Assembly (NCBI GenBank): GCA_905373555.1
Contig: CAJPTP010000004.1
Coordinates: 1-17,497 of the forward strand
Length of the DNA stretch: 17,497 nucleotides
DNA from: an uncultured Francisella sp.
Lineage (GTDB): Bacteria > Pseudomonadota > Gammaproteobacteria > Burkholderiales > Neisseriaceae
Reading direction: 5' to 3'
The translations under genes and the position numbers were made by a program. Positions 12,897-17,497 of the stretch are shown here, in pieces. The notes under the pieces are model-generated. The model was not told the DNA's origin and did not search any database. It saw nothing but the letters and a program-made list of their open reading frames with translations. Position 1 is the stretch's first letter. The number at the start of each line of letters is the position of its first letter.

Positions 12897-13778
12897 CTAT
12901 TCGCGCGCGGCTTGCCAAGCCTCGCGCAGCGCCTTGCTGCGCTTGAACATGTCTTTGAGCGCTGCTTTGTCGCCCGTTCGAAGCGCGCCGCGCAAGGCGC
13001 CCAGCGTCTGCGCGTAGCCGTCGATCAGGCCGATCAGCGCGTCGGCGTTGGCGGCGGAAATGTCCGCCCACATGTCGGGGCTGCTTTGGGCGATGCGGGT
13101 GAAGTCGCGAAAACCGGTGCCCGCGAGCTCCAGCAGGTCGTTTTTGTCCGGCGTTTGGTCGAGCATGTCGACGTAGGCGAAACTCAGCAAATGGGGCAGG
13201 TGGCTCACGCAGGCGAGCGCCGCGTCGTGCTCTTGCGCATCCATGGCCAAGGTCGAGGCGCCCGCCGCGCGCCACATGGCTTCGACGGCCGCGAAGGCCG
13301 CCGCGTCTTGGCCCTCGTGGCGGCACAGGATCGTCTTTTTGCCCTCGAACAGGCCAAAGCGCGCCGCGCCCGCGCCGCTGCGGTCGGATCCCGCGATGGG
13401 GTGGGCCGCGACGCAGCGCGGGTAGAACCCGGGCATGCGCCGCTTGAATTGGCTCAACGTCAGGCGCTTGGCCGAACCCACGTCGGTCAGGATCGCCGAC
13501 CCCTCCAAACCGCGCAGCAGCGGCTCGCAGGCCGCCATCAAGCTCTCCATGGCGCCCAAGGGCGTGGCGAACACCACGACGTCGCATTCGCGCAGCTCTT
13601 CTCCGGGCCGAGTCAGCGCCCGATCGATGACCCCGCGCTCCAGCGCCAGCTCCAAATTGGCCTCGGAGGCGTCCACGCCCAAGACCTCAAGACCCTTGAG
13701 CTTTCTTTTCAAATCCAGCGCCAAGGAGCCGCCGATCAGGCCCACGCCGAGAATGCCGATGCGACGCATTGTGTCCAT
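12897..13778 (-). CDS. tyrA: Prephenate/arogenate dehydrogenase TyrA
   Basis: TyrA oxidatively decarboxylates prephenate to 4-hydroxyphenylpyruvate, the tyrosine branch of aromatic amino-acid synthesis. The 293-residue product has an N-terminal NAD(P)-binding loop GVGLIGGS (11-18), TDVGSAK (98-104), the family signature AHPIAGSDRSG with catalytic-type His126, and SHLPHLLSFAY (from Ser192) in the helical dimerisation domain. It is the stand-alone monofunctional type with no chorismate mutase or ACT domain. The frame is open to 13853, but ATG 13778 is preferred because GGAGA lies a few bases before it and the Rossmann strand begins at once; ATG 13769 is a close alternative. aroA, pheA or hisC, often neighbours, are not in the window. 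metF lies upstream on the same strand, 280 bases away. Confidence 0.92.
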   Translation of the reverse strand: MDTMRRIGILGVGLIGGSLALDLKRKLKGLEVLGVDASEANLELALERGVIDRALTRPGEELRECDVVVFATPLGAMESLMAACEPLLRGLEGSAILTDVGSAKRLTLSQFKRRMPGFYPRCVAAHPIAGSDRSGAGAARFGLFEGKKTILCRHEGQDAAAFAAVEAMWRAAGASTLAMDAQEHDAALACVSHLPHLLSFAYVDMLDQTPDKNDLLELAGTGFRDFTRIAQSSPDMWADISAANADALIGLIDGYAQTLGALRGALRTGDKAALKDMFKRSKALREAWQAARE

Positions 13779-14058
13779 GATTCTCCGCGCCCCGTCTCCT
13801 GCCGAATCCGGCGATCTTGGCCGGGCTGCGGCTTGGCCAAGCGAAAAAGACAAAATGCGATCCGACGATGACGCCCGGGCAAAGCCCGCGACGGCAGGGT
13901 TCTCGCCGGCGCTTGAAAAAGCGGCGCCGAGGCTTGGGGATTTTAGCCCGGTTGCGCCGCCTGCGCGGTCGGCCGGCCCCTCTCTTTTTTTCCATCAAAA
14001 GCAGAAAACGCGCCCGCCCGCGCGCTCGCCCGCGCCCGGTCAAGTTGGATTCGTTGCC

Positions 14059-14898
14059 TCAAAAGCCCAAGCGCTGGCAAAGGGTGCTGACCACGCCCGC
14101 GCGGTTGAGGGTGTAAAAGTGCAGTCCCGGGGCCCCCAAGGCGATCAGCCTTTCGCACATGCGCGCGGCGACGTCCAGTCCCAACGCCTTGATCGACGCC
14201 GTGTCGTCCGCGTAGCCTTGCAGCTTGAGCCTCAGCCAGCGGGGGATCTCCGCGCCGCAGCTTTCGGAAAAGCGCATGAGCTTGCCGAAGCCCGTGATGG
14301 GCATGACGCCGGGGTAGATGGGGATGTTCACGCCCAAAGCGGCGGCGTCCTCGACAAAGCGCTCGTAGGCGTCGGTGTTGTAAAAGTATTGCGTGATCGC
14401 CGCGTCGGCCCCCGCGGCGCATTTGCGGGCGAAGTGAACCAAATCGTCGCGGGCGCTGCGCGCCTGCGGGTGCACCTCGGGATGCGCGGCGACGTAAATT
14501 CGGAAATGGTCGCCGTGGCGCTCGCGGATAAACGCCACGAACTCGTCGGCGTGCGCGAAATCCCCGGGGTCGCCCAACCACATGCCGGATGGGACGTCGC
14601 CGCGCAGCGCCACCAGACGTTTGACCCCCATGGCCTTGTAGCGGTCGATCATGCCCGCCAAATCGTTTTTGGGCGTGCCGATGCAGGAAATGTGCGGCGC
14701 GACGTTGTGGCCTTCGGCCAAGGCGTCGCTCACGGCCTCGAGCGTGCCGTCGCGCGTGAGCCCGCCCGCGCCGTAGGTGCAGGAGACGAAATCGGGATGG
14801 AATTGCTTGAGTTGCTCGCGCGCCAAACGCTGTTTTTCGCGGCTGTCCGGCGTTCGGGTGGGAAAGAACTCGAAACTGAGTTTGACTTTTCTGCTCAT
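14059..14898 (-). CDS. metF: 5,10-methylenetetrahydrofolate reductase MetF
   Basis: MetF is an FAD-dependent TIM-barrel enzyme that reduces methylene-THF to methyl-THF, the methyl donor for methionine synthesis. The 279 residues carry the full motif set: FEFFPT with Glu10 (equivalent to the catalytic Glu28 of E. coli), TYGAGGLTR (41-49), HISCIG (69-74), ALRGD with Asp101 (Asp120 in E. coli), AAHPEVHPQA (137-146), ITQYFYN with Gln170, GVMPIT, and GLHFYTLNRA near the end. Length is normal for the bacterial enzyme without a regulatory domain. A GGAGA element about 11 bases before the ATG is a plausible ribosome site. It is divergent from metG across a 483-base region. The shared methionine theme may be coincidental, since MetG charges tRNA. 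Confidence 0.95.
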   Translation of the reverse strand: MSRKVKLSFEFFPTRTPDSREKQRLAREQLKQFHPDFVSCTYGAGGLTRDGTLEAVSDALAEGHNVAPHISCIGTPKNDLAGMIDRYKAMGVKRLVALRGDVPSGMWLGDPGDFAHADEFVAFIRERHGDHFRIYVAAHPEVHPQARSARDDLVHFARKCAAGADAAITQYFYNTDAYERFVEDAAALGVNIPIYPGVMPITGFGKLMRFSESCGAEIPRWLRLKLQGYADDTASIKALGLDVAARMCERLIALGAPGLHFYTLNRAGVVSTLCQRLGF

Positions 14899-15381
14899 GG
14901 GCTCTGAGTCTCCGATCGAAGTCTGAGGCCGCCCGCGCGCCCGGAGGCGTCATTCCCGCTCCGGCTTGCGGCCTTGGATTCTTTTTTCTTTGCGGCGCTG
15001 CGGAATGCGGCGGGCGTCGAGGAAGGGTTCGCCGGGCGTCGTGAGCCGCGCGCCGGGCGCGGGCTTCCGGCGGGGCGCGAGGCCCGGGGCGAGGACAGGT
15101 CGAATGGAAAAAAAAACGGTTGGGCCGATTAAGCTCGGAGCGGGATCGGTTTGGCGAACCCAAGGCCGCCCGCGCGCTTTGAAAGCCCGGGGCCGAGCCC
15201 GGAGCGCGCCGCGGCGGGCGAAGGTCGATATGTTAAAATGCCGCCCGATTTCGGCGGCCCCTGTCTTTGCGGCCGTCGCTTTTTTTGCGGCCGCGCCGCC
15301 TCGGCAGGCAGCGAGGCGCGCGCAGACGCCCGAGCGCTTGGCGGCCAACCCGCCGCGCGATCGGGCCGGGAGTTTGAGCGA
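14899..15381. other. Divergent metF-metG intergenic region
   Basis: In 483 bases I see no credible gene. The open frame at 14966-15409 is Arg/Pro/Ala-rich, lacks a ribosome site and runs into metG out of frame, so it looks like GC-rich noise. The region holds a nine-A run (15107-15115), a small hairpin (CCGGAG with CTCCGG, 14941-14964), a candidate metG promoter and a weak leader hairpin (GCCTCG with CGAGGC, 15298-15317). No riboswitch class could be recognised by eye. Confidence 0.6.
15231..15239 (+). promoter_or_regulatory. Candidate extended -10 promoter for metG
   Basis: TGTTAAAAT gives an extended -10 (TG, one base, TAAAAT) in otherwise GC-rich DNA. There is no good -35, as is common for extended -10 promoters. 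It would give metG a leader of about 135 bases. Confidence 0.5.
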
Positions 15382-17497
15382 ATGTCTGAACAAAAACGCC
15401 GCATCTTGATGACGACCGCTTTGCCGTACGCCAACGGCGACATCCATTTGGGCCACGTGGTCGAGCACATTCAAGCCGACATGTGGGCGCGCTTCCAAAG
15501 GCTGCGCGGCAACGACTGCCGCTTCGTTTGCGCCGACGACACGCATGGCACGCCCGTGATGCTGGCCGCGCAAAAGGCGGGCGTCGCGCCCGAGCAAATG
15601 ATCGAGTGCACCCGCAAGCGCCACGTGGAAGACCTCACGGCCTTCGGGGTGGCGTACGACAATTATTACACAACCCATTCGCGGGAAAACAAAGAGCTGT
15701 CCGCCAAGCTGTATCTGGAGCTCAAAAAGAAGGGCATGATCGAGCGCCGGTCGATCAAGCAGCTGTATGACCCCGAAAAACAAATGTTTCTTTCCGACCG
15801 CTTCGTCAAAGGAACCTGCCCCCGGTGCAAGGCCGAGGGGCAGTACGGCGACAACTGCGATCATTGCGGCGCCACCTACAAGCCAACGGAGCTGATCGAC
15901 CCGCGCTCGGCCATTTCCGGCGCGACGCCGGAGCTGCGCGAGTCGGAGCATCTGTTTTTCAGGCTCTCCGCCTGCGAGGCTTTCCTGCGCGAGTGGATGA
16001 ACGGCGAGGAGACCTTGGCCGACGGCACAAAAGCCAAGCGCCTGCAGCCCGAGTCGCTCAACAAGATGTCCGAGTGGCTGGGCTCGCTCACCGATTGGGA
16101 CATTTCGCGCGACGCCCCGTACTTCGGCTTCCCCATCCCCGAGGAGGAAGACAAGTACTTTTACGTGTGGCTCGACGCCCCCGTGGGCTATTTCGCGTCG
16201 TTCAAAAATTTCTGCGAGCGCTCCGGCCTCGATTACGAGGAATACATCCGCAAGGGCTCCCCCTGCGAGATGGTTCATTTCGTGGGCAAGGACATTTTGT
16301 ACTTCCACTCGCTGTTTTGGCCCGCGATGCTGAACGCCGCGGGCCTGCGCGCCCCCACGGGCGTGTTCGCGCACGGCTTTTTGACGCTCAACGGCCAAAA
16401 GATGTCCAAGTCCAAGGGCACGTTCATCACCGCCCGCGCCTATCGCGACAGCGGCCTGGATCCCGAGTGTCTGCGCTACTACTTCGCATCCAAGCTCAAC
16501 GGCACGAGCGAGGACATCGACCTGAACCTCGAGGATTTCGTCGCCCGCTTCAACAGCGACATTGTGGGCAAATACCTCAACATCGCCTCGCGCTCGGCCC
16601 CCTTCTTGGTCAAGCGCTTCGGCGGCAAGACCGCCGACGTTTCCTCCAGCGGCTTGGTCATGACGCTGCGCAACTCCGCGAACCTCATCGCGGGCTACTT
16701 CGAAAAGCGCGACACCTCCAAGGCGATCAAGGAGATCATGGCGTTGGCCGACATGGTCAACGAGTACGCGGACATGATGAAGCCTTGGGAGCTGGCCAAG
16801 GATGAAAGCAAGGCCGAGGAGCTGGCCGAGGCATGCAGCGTTTTGATCGAGTGCTTCCGCATCCTCACGATTTACCTTTCCCCCGTCATGCCCAAGCTCG
16901 CAAAGAACGCCCGGCTCTTCCTCAACGTCGAGAGCTTGGATTGGGGCGCCCTGCGCGCCCCGTTGGCCCCGGGCCACGAGATTTTGCCTTACAAGCACCT
17001 GATGGGCCGCATTGACCCCAAGGCCGCGCGCGCCTTGGTGTCCGCGCCCGCCGCCGATTCCGGATCGGCCCAAGGCGGCAAGAAGGGCCAAGGCGCCCCG
17101 GCCAAAGAGGCCAAAGCGGCCAAAGCGGCGGCGCAGGCGGGGCAAGCCGACCAAGAAGGGGCGGGCCAAGCGGAAAACTGCACGATCGACGATTTCGCCA
17201 AGCTGGATTTGCGCGTCGCGAAGGTTTTGGCCTGCGAGGCGGTGCCGGGCAGCAAGAAGCTGCTGAAGTTTGACTTGGACATGGGCGAAACGCGCCGCAC
17301 GGTGTTTTCGGGGATCAAAGGCAGTTACGGCGAGCCCGAGAAGCTCGTCGGCGGCCTCGTGATCGTTTTGGCCAACCTCAAGCCTCGGCGCATGGCGGAT
17401 TTCGGCTATTCGCAGGGCATGATCCTCTCCGCGGCGGGCGAGGATGGCGGCTTGTTTTTGCTGCGCGCCGACGACGGGGCCGCGCCCGGGATGCGGG
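15382..17497 (+). CDS. metG: Methionyl-tRNA synthetase MetG (3' end cut by window)
   Basis: MetG charges tRNA-Met for initiation and elongation. The frame runs uninterrupted from ATG 15382 to the window end, 705 full codons, so probably only a handful of residues are missing. The class I signatures are HLGH (22-25) and KMSKS (340-344). A zinc knuckle is formed by Cys146, Cys149, Cys159 and Cys162 (CPRC and CDHC). Next come the anticodon-binding helical domain and an Ala/Lys/Gly/Gln-rich linker (about 560-598). A C-terminal EMAP/Trbp111-type tRNA-binding and dimerisation domain starts near 601 (TIDDFAKLDLRVAKVL). A GGGAG element nine bases upstream supports the start. The protein is of the long E. 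coli type. The neighbours give no operon information. Confidence 0.96.
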   Translation, partial: MSEQKRRILMTTALPYANGDIHLGHVVEHIQADMWARFQRLRGNDCRFVCADDTHGTPVMLAAQKAGVAPEQMIECTRKRHVEDLTAFGVAYDNYYTTHSRENKELSAKLYLELKKKGMIERRSIKQLYDPEKQMFLSDRFVKGTCPRCKAEGQYGDNCDHCGATYKPTELIDPRSAISGATPELRESEHLFFRLSACEAFLREWMNGEETLADGTKAKRLQPESLNKMSEWLGSLTDWDISRDAPYFGFPIPEEEDKYFYVWLDAPVGYFASFKNFCERSGLDYEEYIRKGSPCEMVHFVGKDILYFHSLFWPAMLNAAGLRAPTGVFAHGFLTLNGQKMSKSKGTFITARAYRDSGLDPECLRYYFASKLNGTSEDIDLNLEDFVARFNSDIVGKYLNIASRSAPFLVKRFGGKTADVSSSGLVMTLRNSANLIAGYFEKRDTSKAIKEIMALADMVNEYADMMKPWELAKDESKAEELAEACSVLIECFRILTIYLSPVMPKLAKNARLFLNVESLDWGALRAPLAPGHEILPYKHLMGRIDPKAARALVSAPAADSGSAQGGKKGQGAPAKEAKAAKAAAQAGQADQEGAGQAENCTIDDFAKLDLRVAKVLACEAVPGSKKLLKFDLDMGETRRTVFSGIKGSYGEPEKLVGGLVIVLANLKPRRMADFGYSQGMILSAAGEDGGLFLLRADDGAAPGMR

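Noticed and set aside
14966..15409. A 147-codon open frame between metF and metG
   Set aside because: The composition is that of random GC-rich DNA, it overlaps metG out of frame, and it contains the likely metG promoter.
14950..17169. A 739-codon minus-strand open frame opposite metG
   Set aside because: It mirrors the metG codons, whose frame contains all synthetase motifs; no motif or ribosome site supports the antisense frame.

Overview
The window is very GC-rich, gene-dense DNA carrying the 3' half of a division and cell-wall (dcw) cluster, followed by unrelated housekeeping genes. Proteobacterial dcw order, the DsbC-type isomerase, a MetG with a fused C-terminal tRNA-binding domain and the MetF motifs suggest a betaproteobacterium, most likely a Burkholderiales lineage (a Sutterellaceae-like host is a guess). 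No mobile element, tRNA, rRNA or CRISPR array was seen.

Region 1 (1-9600, all + strand) reads murG, murC, ddl, ftsQ, ftsA-like 1, ftsA-like 2, ftsZ. MurG and MurC act in lipid II synthesis, Ddl supplies D-Ala-D-Ala, and FtsQ, FtsA and FtsZ build the divisome. murC, ddl and ftsQ are tightly packed. A hairpin followed by eight T separates murG from murC, and ftsZ has its own leader with a TATAAT box and a large nested hairpin terminator.

The striking point is that the single ftsA slot holds two different FtsA-like genes 23 bases apart. The first keeps recognisable nucleotide-binding motifs but stops without a membrane-targeting helix. The second ends in an amphipathic basic helix but has eroded phosphate-2 and adenosine motifs. 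Next to them FtsZ has an intact GTPase core, a long charged and then Gln/Ala-rich tail, and a C-terminus that does not match the usual FtsA/ZipA-binding peptide. Together they look like a remodelled FtsA-FtsZ membrane tether, which is the best candidate here for an undescribed arrangement.

Region 2 (9600-12670, +) holds a DsbC-like disulfide isomerase with a strong terminator, then two exported SIMPL-domain paralogues in tandem, ending in another good terminator.

Region 3 (12670-14900, - strand) holds tyrA (prephenate dehydrogenase) and metF (methylenetetrahydrofolate reductase). Region 4 (15200-17497, +) holds metG, cut by the window edge a few residues before its expected end.

Short tandem repeats are scattered through spacers and gene tails. 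One hexamer (GCTTGG or its complement) is expanded in a spacer, in the Ddl tail and, on the opposite strand, in the FtsZ linker. Perfect palindromes carrying CTAG sit in or at the edges of dcw spacers.
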